Shown: piece after piece, positions 18,758-26,583 of the stretch | How positions within the stretch are numbered: position 1 is the stretch's first letter | Layout of the letters: every line of letters begins with the position of its first letter | Assembly (NCBI GenBank): GCA_002423125.1 | Contig: DIUW01000055.1 | Coordinates: forward strand, 38,623 to 102,622 | Reading direction: 5' to 3' | Length of the DNA: 64,000 nucleotides | DNA from: Legionellaceae bacterium UBA6148 | GTDB taxonomy: Bacteria; Pseudomonadota; Gammaproteobacteria; Legionellales; Legionellaceae | Translations under genes and position numbers: made by a program | The notes under the pieces: generated by a model | Database searches by the model: none | What the model was told of the DNA's origin: nothing | The model's input: only the letters and a program-made list of their open reading frames with translations

Positions 18758-19540
18758 ATGGCGATAGAAGCTATTAATGAAAATGATGTTTTTCGCGATA
18801 AAGATCCGTTCGCGGCTGTAACGAGACGATCTAAAATTGAATCACAACGAGAAGCCATCTATTTTCAAACATTATTAAAAAGCGAATGTCTCGAACAGCA
18901 CTTTATTCATGAGTCGAACCCACTAGAGACCAAGTCTCTTGGGAATTTTCAGTGTGATACAGACTACTCCTATGAAAATAAAATTCAGCCCGCGCTTGAT
19001 ACCCTAGTTGATAGTGTTTCAACACCGCCTCTGATTCTTCCAAAGCAGGAAAGCAGTGTTTCCATCGATCAATTTGTAAAATCCATTTGGCCTTATGCCT
19101 GCCAAGCTGCATCGTTAATAGGCCTTGATCCCAAAGTATTGATGGCACAAGTGGCTCTTGAAACGGGTTGGGGACGGTTTATTGCGAAAGATGTGGATGG
19201 ATGCAGTAGTTATAATTTGTTTAATATCAAAGCCCATAACGTTGATGAGGCTGTTCAGATCAAGACAACGGAATATGACGGTGAGCAGGCATTCAAGACG
19301 ACGGCATTATTTAAAAAATACTCAACTGTTGAACAAAGTTTTAATGATTATATTGCGTTGATTCAGGTGGATTCTCGTTATAAAAATGCTCTGTCTCATG
19401 TTGATTCTCCGGATCGTTATGTGAATGCATTGTATGAAGCGGGTTATGCAACTGATCCTGGTTATGCCGATAAAATATTGTCAATATATCACGGCGATCA
19501 GTTGCAGCAGGCGTTGGAGAGAAATGGTTACTCGGCCTAA
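18758..19540 (+). CDS. flgJ: FlgJ-like flagellar peptidoglycan hydrolase (glucosaminidase domain)
   Basis: 260 aa. The C-terminal half (about 110-255) is a glycoside hydrolase 73-type glucosaminidase domain with VLMAQVALETGWGRFIAKD, including the catalytic Glu, and SSYNLFNIKAHNVDEAV. The N-terminal part keeps only a trace of the FlgJ rod-binding domain (EAIYFQTLLKS near residue 32) and is shorter than in E. coli FlgJ (313 aa). FlgJ caps the growing rod and cuts peptidoglycan in the periplasm. It has no signal peptide, as expected for export through the flagellar apparatus. It is convergent with the flagellar cluster, 2 bases from the TPR gene. Confidence 0.75.
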   Translation: MAIEAINENDVFRDKDPFAAVTRRSKIESQREAIYFQTLLKSECLEQHFIHESNPLETKSLGNFQCDTDYSYENKIQPALDTLVDSVSTPPLILPKQESSVSIDQFVKSIWPYACQAASLIGLDPKVLMAQVALETGWGRFIAKDVDGCSSYNLFNIKAHNVDEAVQIKTTEYDGEQAFKTTALFKKYSTVEQSFNDYIALIQVDSRYKNALSHVDSPDRYVNALYEAGYATDPGYADKILSIYHGDQLQQALERNGYSA

Positions 19541-19542
19541 AA

Positions 19543-20148
19543 TTAACCACGTAACGCTTTGATCAAGGCCATTCCGTTATAACCATCCGTTCTATTTTGA
19601 TTCATCGTGATGGCTTGCCGATAGGCCTGCTCTGCCTTATTCCAATTGTTTTGTAATACATGACACATGCCTATAGAAATCCATAACTCATAAAAATTAG
19701 GCGCAAGCTCCAGCGCGCGTAAAAAAGCCTCTTCGGCGGCAGGTAGGTTTCTATGGTGCATGTAGGCTGATCCTAATGCGAATAAAAGCCGACTTTCATT
19801 CGGATTTTTTTCAAGCAATGTTTCTATTTCTATGGGGGTTGCTTGATGCTCTAATGCTTTTAATAAAAGACGAACCAATTGTCCTTCGTGACTCTCCGAA
19901 TTGAGAGCTAATGCTTTGTTGCTATAAAACTCGGCTAATTCTGCGTTTTGATTGTCAAAGTGTAATAACGCTAATAATCCAGCGAGATCGGCATTTGCAT
20001 CATGATGATGAGCGAGCTGCATGATCAGCGTTATTGCTTCATCGAGTTTTTCAAGATTGTGTAGTATTCTTGCTGTTGCAAGTAATAAGCTGGCATTGGT
20101 TTTATCCTGATTAAGATAACCGAGGTAGCGTTGTAGTTTTTCGCTCAT
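19543..20148 (-). CDS. TPR-repeat protein at the end of the flagellar cluster
   Basis: 201 aa made of tetratricopeptide repeats. The clearest (about 125-190) read LLFALGSAYMHHRNLPAAEE followed by FLRALELAPNFYELWISIGM and NNWNKAEQAYRQAI. No signal peptide or membrane segment, so a cytoplasmic binding protein is likely. It starts 12 bases after fliP, where fliQ and fliR are expected in ordinary operons. T3SS chaperones are often TPR proteins, so a chaperone role in the same machine is a reasonable inference, but nothing proves it. Confidence 0.65.
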   Translation of the reverse strand: MSEKLQRYLGYLNQDKTNASLLLATARILHNLEKLDEAITLIMQLAHHHDANADLAGLLALLHFDNQNAELAEFYSNKALALNSESHEGQLVRLLLKALEHQATPIEIETLLEKNPNESRLLFALGSAYMHHRNLPAAEEAFLRALELAPNFYELWISIGMCHVLQNNWNKAEQAYRQAITMNQNRTDGYNGMALIKALRG

Positions 20149-20160
20149 TTTTTAATCCTA

Positions 20161-20946
20161 TCAATGAAAACTTGTCACTAGTGCTTGAACGACCAAATCA
20201 AACCCATCGATCAACACAAACACTAAAATTTTTATCGGCAATGCAATCGCCATGGGAGGCATCATCATCATACCCATGGTCATTAAAATACCTGAGACGA
20301 TTAAATCAATTAACAAAAAAGGTAAAAAAATCATAAAACCAATTTGGAATGCTGTTTGTAATTCGCTGAGTAAAAATGCGGGAATGAGTTGATAAAATTG
20401 GATGTCTTTTGCTCGTGAAGGGATGGGTTCTTTAGCTAATTTCAAAATCAGTTGTAAATCTTTTTCTCGAGTTTGTTTGAGCATAAACTCTTGTAACGGT
20501 TCATAGGCTTTTTTAAGAGCGACCTCGCTATTGATCGTTTTCGCTTGATAGGGTTCATAAGCGTCGGCGTATATTATTTTAGCAACCGGCATCATCGTAA
20601 AAAGGGTTAGAAATAATGCAAGACTGATGATGACTGAATTGGGAGGAGTTTGTTGTAGGCCAAGGGCATTCCGTAGCATGGACAGTACGATGACGATGCG
20701 TGTGAATGAGGAGAGCATGATCAGAATGCTGGGAGCAAGGCTTAATACCGTGAGGATGGCAAATACTTGCAGCGCTGGCGAGACGGATTCTTTATCGAAA
20801 TGAATGGCGCCGAAGAGTGTGTCGGGTGATGCAAAGCATAGAGTCGAGGCGCTCAGAAAAATAAACATTGTCAATAAACGCACTGTCGAATGGGACGGCT
20901 GATATTTTAAATCCCGAGTTATGATTGGTGAGTTATGGTGTTTCAT
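20161..20946 (-). CDS. fliP: Flagellar export gate protein FliP
   Basis: 261 aa, canonical for FliP. A signal-like N-terminal region ends near CFASPD. The hallmark SLAPSILIMLSSFTRIVIVL and MLRNALGLQQTPPNSVI segments follow, then four membrane helices with the MGMMMMPPMAIALPIKILVF stretch. FliP forms the FliP5Q4R1 gate of the export apparatus in the inner membrane. The two downstream partners FliQ and FliR are not in this window. It overlaps fliO by 14 bases at its start, and a start further inside the frame is possible. Confidence 0.93.
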   Translation of the reverse strand: MKHHNSPIITRDLKYQPSHSTVRLLTMFIFLSASTLCFASPDTLFGAIHFDKESVSPALQVFAILTVLSLAPSILIMLSSFTRIVIVLSMLRNALGLQQTPPNSVIISLALFLTLFTMMPVAKIIYADAYEPYQAKTINSEVALKKAYEPLQEFMLKQTREKDLQLILKLAKEPIPSRAKDIQFYQLIPAFLLSELQTAFQIGFMIFLPFLLIDLIVSGILMTMGMMMMPPMAIALPIKILVFVLIDGFDLVVQALVTSFH

Positions 20947-21220
20947 TGCTATCCCCCTGCATCAAAGGATAAATTGCCAGCGCCTGTTGATTATCGGCTA
21001 GTATAAATCGTTGCTGTTGGTACTCCATGACATAGACTACTGTTTTATGACCGACGTGCTTTTTTTCAATGAGTTTGCAGTCAGTCGTGTTTGTTGCAAA
21101 AGGCTTGCGATTTTTTGCCAAAAAAACAATCATGACTAGCAGTAGTAAGATGACGACACCATAACTCAGCCAGCCAGCGTGTGGAGAGAATTCGTGCTTG
21201 AAGAGAAGCGGGTCAATCAT
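20933..21220 (-). CDS. fliO: FliO-like flagellar biosynthesis protein
   Basis: About 95 aa from the ATG overlapping the fliN stop (ATGA). A longer frame to 21256 is possible but would overlap fliN more. One membrane helix (about 17-36) precedes a short basic cytoplasmic domain (KKHVGHKTVVYVMEYQQQRFILA). This is the FliO layout: bitopic, poorly conserved, needed to stabilise FliP assembly. Position between fliN and fliP is standard and carries most of the weight. Confidence 0.7.
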   Translation of the reverse strand: MIDPLLFKHEFSPHAGWLSYGVVILLLLVMIVFLAKNRKPFATNTTDCKLIEKKHVGHKTVVYVMEYQQQRFILADNQQALAIYPLMQGDSNETP

Positions 21221-21525
21221 GATCCTGCAATCCCTGTGATTTGAATTGCAAAACAATCATCGCAACTCATTAATTCACCACGTGCAATCACCTGATTATT
21301 TAAAAGGATATCAACGGGCTCATGCGTTTTTTGATCTAAAGATAATGTTTGTCCTTCGCGCAGTTGACGCAATTCGGCAATGGTCATTGTTAATGTGCCT
21401 AAGCGAACTAAGCAGTCAACTTCGATGTCACCTACGATACCGAGATGATGGTTAGCGATAAAGTCGCCATTATCGGTAGAGGGCTGTTGTTCACAAATTG
21501 CAATTTTTTTTACGGTAATGCTCAT
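21217..21525 (-). CDS. fliN: FliN/SctQ-type switch protein (SpoA domain)
   Basis: 102 aa, a single SpoA (surface presentation of antigens) domain at about 28-98. It contains DIEVDCLVRLGTLTMTIAEL and the HEPVDILLNNQVIARGELMS segment that marks FliN. FliN forms the lower part of the C-ring and docks FliH-FliI. Length is close to other short FliN proteins. It is coupled to fliM and fliO by 4-base overlaps. Confidence 0.9.
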   Translation of the reverse strand: MSITVKKIAICEQQPSTDNGDFIANHHLGIVGDIEVDCLVRLGTLTMTIAELRQLREGQTLSLDQKTHEPVDILLNNQVIARGELMSCDDCFAIQITGIAGS

Positions 21526-22235
21526 GATGGCCTCGTCAGTTGAATGGATTTATAGGAGTGGGTTTTACCGATCTCAGCGGTGCAAATGAGGTGCTGGTTT
21601 TGTTTGAGTTGCAAAGGGGTTGTAATAGGGTGATCGGTTTTAATCACATCACCCACTTGTAAGTGAATGACATCGTTGAGTCGTAATGACGCTGGATTGA
21701 GTTCAACCTGTAGCTGGATCGATTGCGGATCGAATGCTTCAGTTAGATTGATAAGGGGATTTTGCGTTTTGGTGTAGGAAGGTAGCGCATTAAGGACCCA
21801 CTGGGGATGGAGATATAAGGTTATCGCGTTTAATCTTAATGCAAGACAAGGCGAGCCATGATAGAACCATTCATCAAGGTTGGGTTCAGTTTGCAATTGC
21901 AGTGTTTGTGTGTCAAATAGTTGGTTGATGAGTGCGATAAAAAGTGCATCGCTTGTGGTGTTGAAACACTCTGATGTGTCACCGAAGAGGTGGTGTTTTA
22001 TTATATTTCTGTCCTCAAACTCTCCTCCTACAATTGAGAGAGGGGCATTAGCGTTGTCATAGAACATGAGACATGTAGTTTGAGTCGGTGGAGTTGGATT
22101 TTTTGTTAGCTCACACGACAGAGGGAACAGCGCATATTGCTCATTCCAAATCTGCAAATTTTTTTCAAATGCGAGCTGGAGTTCATTGAGCTCCTGCGCA
22201 TTGATTAATCGATAGGGTTTGCACGTTGAATTCAT
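21522..22235 (-). CDS. fliM: Short, divergent FliM-like switch protein
   Basis: 237 aa against about 330 for typical FliM. The C-terminal part (about 170-235) is a SpoA domain (NPASLRLNDVIHLQVGDVIK). The middle is weakly conserved. The N-terminus starts MNSTCKPYRLINAQELNEL and has no LSQDEIDALL-like CheY-binding motif. The family call rests on the SpoA domain and on position before fliN. It may be closer in role to the SctQ protein of non-flagellar type III systems than to a rotary switch. It overlaps flgE and fliN by 4 bases. Confidence 0.7.
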   Translation of the reverse strand: MNSTCKPYRLINAQELNELQLAFEKNLQIWNEQYALFPLSCELTKNPTPPTQTTCLMFYDNANAPLSIVGGEFEDRNIIKHHLFGDTSECFNTTSDALFIALINQLFDTQTLQLQTEPNLDEWFYHGSPCLALRLNAITLYLHPQWVLNALPSYTKTQNPLINLTEAFDPQSIQLQVELNPASLRLNDVIHLQVGDVIKTDHPITTPLQLKQNQHLICTAEIGKTHSYKSIQLTRPS

Positions 22236-23500
22236 TTTTTGCTCAGATCCTCAAGTAATTGTTTATCAATATCCATGATTTGCGAACAGGCTTGAAACAT
22301 GCGTTGTAGCACAACAATGTTGCCAAATTCCATGGTTGAATCGACATTGGATGATTCAATTTTTTTAGGCTGAATGGTGCCAAAATTGTCTTTATTGGGT
22401 CGACCAATGGTCCGACCATTGCTGTGTTTGGCGCGAAATAAATTATCGTCCGCTTGTATGAGTGTGTGTTCTAAATCATTAAACATCGCTAGAGCAACGT
22501 GTTCGCCTTCTTCGGATTGTCCATTATCATAGTTGTAAGCTATTTGACCGTTCTCATCGAACGAAAATCCAATTTGTTTACCTTCTCCATAGCCATCGTG
22601 TTTTATAACATCGATGGATGTTGTCGTATGATCTGCAGTATTTTTTTTATAAAGACGAACGGAGTTGTCTTTATCGCTCATGTAATCGCCAAAATTGAGC
22701 CTGATGGCTTGGTTATCATTGAGAGTGAATTGGATTGTATTGCTATTTTGTTCAGCGGTTCCATCGGAATCAAAATTGAATTTGATGGATTGTGGATCGA
22801 AGCTGATTGATGCATCGTCACACGTTGCGGATAGTAATGTCCATTCTAAATTATCGCGTGGATTTTGCCCTGTTCCAGGAAGGCTGGGTGCTTCAAATTC
22901 AAAGCTTATTTTATGTTCTTTGCCTTTCTCATCATAGACGCTAGCGATGTTGAATTTGATTGATTCATATTTGCTTTTCAATGGGTTGGGATCTTCGGGA
23001 GTGGTGGGATCTTTTTCTAATTCGATAATGATAAATTCGCCACTTAAATCAATCGAATGGGTTGCCTTGCCGGGGTTTGTTTTTGCGCCCCATTGGCTAA
23101 TCGGAATGAGTGAACCCTGTTTGTTATACCCTTGCACCAAGCCGCCGCTGTGTTTATCCACCAGTAGACCGCTAGTATTAAAGCCAAATTCACCATCTCG
23201 TGTATAGCGTAACTCACCATTTTTAAGTTTAATAATGAAAAATCCATTGCCGACAATGGCGAGATCAGAAGGATTCCCCGTTTCAAGGTAATTTCCTGCG
23301 CTGTAATTGGTACTGTGTCCATTGGCGCAGACTCCTGCTCCGAGACCGTCGCGTCCGCCGCCATGACCTAATGAGGAATAAAAAACATCGCTGCGTTTGA
23401 AGCCAGGACTTTGCATATTGGCAATATTATTGGATGAATTTTGCAAGCCATAATTTGCAGCCATCATGCCGGTTAAGCTGGTATAGTAGACTGAGCTCAT
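22232..23500 (-). CDS. flgE: Flagellar hook protein FlgE
   Basis: 422 aa, typical of FlgE. The N-terminal rod/hook motif (YTSLTGMMAANYGLQNSSNN, Ile-Ala-Asn, then PGFKRSDVFYSS) and the C-terminal FGNIVVLQRMFQACSQIMDI are the helices that form the D0 coiled coil. The middle (about 85-370) holds the variable hook domains, including DLAIVGNGFFIIKL and TRDGEFGFNTSGLLVD. FlgE polymerises outside the cell into the hook. The C-terminus keeps the family signature but ends in a slightly unusual QLLEDLSKK. It shares one base with flgD. Confidence 0.88.
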   Translation of the reverse strand: MSSVYYTSLTGMMAANYGLQNSSNNIANMQSPGFKRSDVFYSSLGHGGGRDGLGAGVCANGHSTNYSAGNYLETGNPSDLAIVGNGFFIIKLKNGELRYTRDGEFGFNTSGLLVDKHSGGLVQGYNKQGSLIPISQWGAKTNPGKATHSIDLSGEFIIIELEKDPTTPEDPNPLKSKYESIKFNIASVYDEKGKEHKISFEFEAPSLPGTGQNPRDNLEWTLLSATCDDASISFDPQSIKFNFDSDGTAEQNSNTIQFTLNDNQAIRLNFGDYMSDKDNSVRLYKKNTADHTTTSIDVIKHDGYGEGKQIGFSFDENGQIAYNYDNGQSEEGEHVALAMFNDLEHTLIQADDNLFRAKHSNGRTIGRPNKDNFGTIQPKKIESSNVDSTMEFGNIVVLQRMFQACSQIMDIDKQLLEDLSKK

Positions 23501-23874
23501 TAGAACACTTCCGTGATATCGGTTAATTGTTTTTCAATATGGCCGCCATTAATATCGATGCTTAATTGCGGTGGGGCATTATGTGGAAATTGAATCCCGG
23601 TCACGCGTCCAACGGCACTATCACCTTCGATTTTGACCTGTTTTCCAAGCATCATGAGGCTTTGATTGGCGCTGGTCATTCCCATGAGTAAGCCAAGTGA
23701 CTCATTGGTTGTTCGCGCCTCTTGTAACGATGAAAATTGAGCCATTTGTGCCATAAATTCTCGATTATCAACGGGTTTTAATGGATCTTGGTAGGTGAGC
23801 TCTTGCATAAATAATTTCAGGTAGTCGGCTTGATTGACTCCTGAATCCTGAGTTGGATTGATGTTATCCGTCAT
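23500..23874 (-). CDS. flgD: Short hook-capping protein FlgD
   Basis: 124 aa from the ATG that overlaps fliJ in ATGA; the longer frame to 23901 lies inside fliJ. The FlgD N-terminal motif QADYLKLFMQELTYQDPLKP (about 16-35) and REFMAQMAQFSSLQE are clear. The C-terminal Ig/Tudor domains of proteobacterial FlgD (about 220-230 aa) are missing; only a short VGRVTGIQFPHNAPPQLSID strand region remains. FlgD is the scaffold for hook assembly. Confidence 0.85.
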   Translation of the reverse strand: MTDNINPTQDSGVNQADYLKLFMQELTYQDPLKPVDNREFMAQMAQFSSLQEARTTNESLGLLMGMTSANQSLMMLGKQVKIEGDSAVGRVTGIQFPHNAPPQLSIDINGGHIEKQLTDITEVF

Positions 23875-24278
23875 TGTTTGGCTCCTCGTTGAATGGCCCA
23901 CTCATCGCTGTTTTTTTGTTGTGTTGTGAGTTCCTGGTATTGTTTAAGATTTTTTTTTCTTGTTTGGTGTTTTTCGAATCGTTTTAATTGAGTGTTGACT
24001 TCAATTAATTGTGCTGACACGGTTGCTTGATGAGATTGAATTGCTTTTTTCTTGGTAATACAGTCGTTTTGAAGTTGTTGTTGCTTTGCGATGAAATGCG
24101 ATCGGGCCATTTCTTGCTCCGGTAAAATCAATGCCGTTGTGGATTTTGAGTTGGCAATAGCGTGTAGAAACGTCTGAATATGGTGTTCTAATTGGACTAA
24201 ATCGCGCTCAAGCTCCAGCCGTTGTTGGTTTAATTGATTGCGTTGCCAGGTTAGTGTAGTTAATAGCGCATGCATCAT
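23871..24278 (-). CDS. fliJ: FliJ-like export chaperone / ATPase stalk protein
   Basis: 135 aa, nearly all predicted coiled coil (LNQQRLELERDLVQLEHHIQ and later Gln/Lys/Thr-rich helices). FliJ sits in the FliI hexamer pore and activates the ATPase. Sequence similarity in this family is weak, so the call rests on length, coiled-coil composition and its place directly after fliI with an ATGA overlap. It overlaps flgD by 4 bases. Confidence 0.75.
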   Translation of the reverse strand: MMHALLTTLTWQRNQLNQQRLELERDLVQLEHHIQTFLHAIANSKSTTALILPEQEMARSHFIAKQQQLQNDCITKKKAIQSHQATVSAQLIEVNTQLKRFEKHQTRKKNLKQYQELTTQQKNSDEWAIQRGAKQ

Positions 24279-25567
24279 TGAAAAATCGCTCGCAGCTGTT
24301 GGAACAAGTGTTGGGTCTGCGTTGACTCATCCATGCGCTGTTTCAAAAGGTTCTGCACAGAATCAATTCGTGATACGGCGAAGTCAAGCGCGTGGTTATT
24401 ACCCGGCTTATAAGCGCCCAGGTCAATTAAATCTTTGTTTTGATGATAAAGACTGAGCATGGCAATGACTTGCTTTACCAACTGTTGTTCATCGTTTGAG
24501 GTGAGTTGTTGAGAAAGACGAGAGACACTTTGTAAGATATCAATGGCCGGATAATGTCCACGCTGTGCCAGTTCTCGTGTAAGGACGAGGTGACCATCGA
24601 GCAATGATCGCATGGTGTCAGCGATGGGTTCGTTGAAATCATCTCCTTCTACTAAAACAGCATAGATCGCCGTAATGCTGCCTTTCCCCCTAAAGTTTCC
24701 TGCCCGCTCAACAATGCCCGGAAGCGTTGAAAATACGCTAGGTGTGTAACCTCGTGCGGTGGGTGGCTCACCTAAACTTAAACTGATTTCACGTTGCGCC
24801 ATGGAAAATCGAGTAATCGAATCCATGAATAACATGACATCCCGCCCTTGTGCGCAAAAATACTCGGCAATGGCGGTAGCAGTATACACGGCTTGTTTAC
24901 GCATGAGGGCAAAATCATCGCTGCATGAGACGACAATCACTGACTTTTTTATCGTTTGTTCGTCCAGATGATTGCGAATAAAATCATTCACTTCTCGACC
25001 CCGTTCACCAATAAGCGCAATGACATTGATGTCACTGTTCATATTCTTTGCCATCATGCCGAGTAATACGGACTTACCAACACCGCTACCAGCAAACAGT
25101 CCAATACGTTGGCCTTTTCCTAACGGTAATACCGTGTCTATGGCGTGAATGCCAGTCTCTAATCGATCGCTAATTGCTTCGCGATGCATGGGATTTGTTT
25201 GTGGGCGATACAGTGGAACTGTTTCAGTGCATCGTATACGCAAACCGTCGTCTAATGGTTGGCCAAATGCATTGATAATGCGTCCGAGTAATTCCGGGCC
25301 AACTGCAATGGACATTGCTTGCCCGGTCGCACGAACTTTAAATCCCATACTAATAGGGGCTGTTGAGAAAGGGAGTAAAAATACATTGCCACATTCGAAG
25401 CCAACGACTTCCGCTTGCATGAGGGTATTATTTTGATCATCAATAATGTCACAGATTTCGCCAATAAATACTCTCGGAGGTCCACTGGACATGAGTTTTA
25501 GGCCAATGCATTGCTCAATCACGCCTAAACGCTCAATGGGTTGTAAGGCGTAAAGCAAGTTATTCAC
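24275..25567 (-). CDS. fliI: Flagellum-specific ATPase FliI
   Basis: 430 aa, typical for FliI/SctN. Walker A is GLFAGSGVGKSVLLGMMAKN (about 157-176). The conserved ALIGERGREVNDFIRNHL, LFMDSITRFSMAQREISLSL (Walker B region) and GEPPTARGYTPSVFSTLPGI segments follow. It powers substrate unloading at the cytoplasmic face. This is one of the best conserved proteins of the cluster, which argues that the export function is under selection. It overlaps fliH by 8 bases. Confidence 0.95.
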   Translation of the reverse strand: MNNLLYALQPIERLGVIEQCIGLKLMSSGPPRVFIGEICDIIDDQNNTLMQAEVVGFECGNVFLLPFSTAPISMGFKVRATGQAMSIAVGPELLGRIINAFGQPLDDGLRIRCTETVPLYRPQTNPMHREAISDRLETGIHAIDTVLPLGKGQRIGLFAGSGVGKSVLLGMMAKNMNSDINVIALIGERGREVNDFIRNHLDEQTIKKSVIVVSCSDDFALMRKQAVYTATAIAEYFCAQGRDVMLFMDSITRFSMAQREISLSLGEPPTARGYTPSVFSTLPGIVERAGNFRGKGSITAIYAVLVEGDDFNEPIADTMRSLLDGHLVLTRELAQRGHYPAIDILQSVSRLSQQLTSNDEQQLVKQVIAMLSLYHQNKDLIDLGAYKPGNNHALDFAVSRIDSVQNLLKQRMDESTQTQHLFQQLRAIFQ

Positions 25568-26159
25568 ACACTTCTCCTTGTTTCATCTGGAGTAGTACGC
25601 GTTTGAGATTATCAATTTGACGCTCAATTCCTGCATCAAATACACCGTGCTCACTACGAACAATGCAGCCACCTAATCGTAATGATTCATCGGCTAAAAT
25701 TCGCATGTTTTTACATTGTCTTAAATCAACGTGTTGCAGTAAGGGGAGATCATTCGGATGAAGTGCAATCTCTATAGCCTGTTTCTCATTGAGTTGATCA
25801 ATGATTTGAGTGATTTGATGAACCAAGGTTTCTTTGTTTTGTTGTTGATTGATAAATAATTGTTGTGTAATGAGTAATACGATGTCGGCAATTTCAGTGG
25901 ACAGTAATAAACGATTTTTGTTGATTGCCGTGGGTATGCTTTGTAACAGACTGTCGAGTCTTTTTTCTTTTTCAATGAGCCGGTTGAGTTCTTGCGTAAC
26001 GCCTTCAGAAAATCCTTGTGCATAGCCTTCTGAACGCGCTTGTTCCGAGTTTTGTGGTTCCTCAATGGATACGGGTTGTAATGTCAGTTCAATGTCTGGA
26101 ATTGCTTTCAGAGATACCGTTTCATGACTGATAGTGACCTTTCTAAAAATATTAGCCAT
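25560..26159 (-). CDS. fliH: FliH-like flagellar ATPase regulator
   Basis: 199 aa from ATG 26159 (a frame open to 26207 is inside the previous gene). A helix with GYAQGFSEGV, the GxxxG-type repeat of FliH, is at about 59-68. The C-terminal part (about 100-190) has the HrpE/FliH pattern (IALHPNDLPLLQ and LRLGGCIVRSEHGVFDAGIE). FliH dimers hold FliI and link it to FliN. It overlaps both neighbours by 8 bases. Confidence 0.88.
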   Translation of the reverse strand: MANIFRKVTISHETVSLKAIPDIELTLQPVSIEEPQNSEQARSEGYAQGFSEGVTQELNRLIEKEKRLDSLLQSIPTAINKNRLLLSTEIADIVLLITQQLFINQQQNKETLVHQITQIIDQLNEKQAIEIALHPNDLPLLQHVDLRQCKNMRILADESLRLGGCIVRSEHGVFDAGIERQIDNLKRVLLQMKQGEVCE

Positions 26160-26583
26160 TGATCGTATCCAAATGCATTTCAAACGAAAGCGAGTTTTCC
26201 CACTCATTCCACAACGCTTGTTTGACGGATGGCTTGATGTCGCTTACTTGATTGTCAAGCAACGCTTTAATCTCTCCATTTTTATCAAATCGTTTTAAAA
26301 AAACAGAATGCCAGGAGTATGAACCTTGTTCGAGAATAATCGCTGTATAGAGCGGTGCTTTCGTTGTTAATTGTTTGCAATAGGCAGGCAATGGATTTGG
26401 AGATGCGTCAAAACATTGTAGCTTTAATTTTCGAAAACGTTGTGCATCTTGTAGTAATGAGAACCCTTGCCATTGATTGAATCGTGCCAATTGATCGATT
26501 GTGAGTTGGCGAACAATCCAATGCTGATCGGATGGTGGTATTCGAGCGATGGTCACTAAGATCTGCTTGAGTTGTTTAATCAT
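26152..26583 (-). CDS. Unrecognised 143-aa protein in the fliG position
   Basis: 143 aa between fliF and fliH, where fliG (about 330 aa) is normally encoded. I see none of the FliG armadillo repeats, EHPQ or charged C-terminal torque helix. The sequence has an N-terminal helix (IKQLKQILVTIARIPPSDQH), Trp/Gln-rich turns and a final stretch with NEWENSLSFEM. It could be a remnant, a replacement adaptor between MS ring and C-ring, or a functional counterpart of SctK, which holds the same slot (sctJ-sctK-sctL) in non-flagellar type III systems. It overlaps both neighbours by 8 bases, which shows it is translated with them. Confidence 0.6.
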   Translation of the reverse strand: MIKQLKQILVTIARIPPSDQHWIVRQLTIDQLARFNQWQGFSLLQDAQRFRKLKLQCFDASPNPLPAYCKQLTTKAPLYTAIILEQGSYSWHSVFLKRFDKNGEIKALLDNQVSDIKPSVKQALWNEWENSLSFEMHLDTING

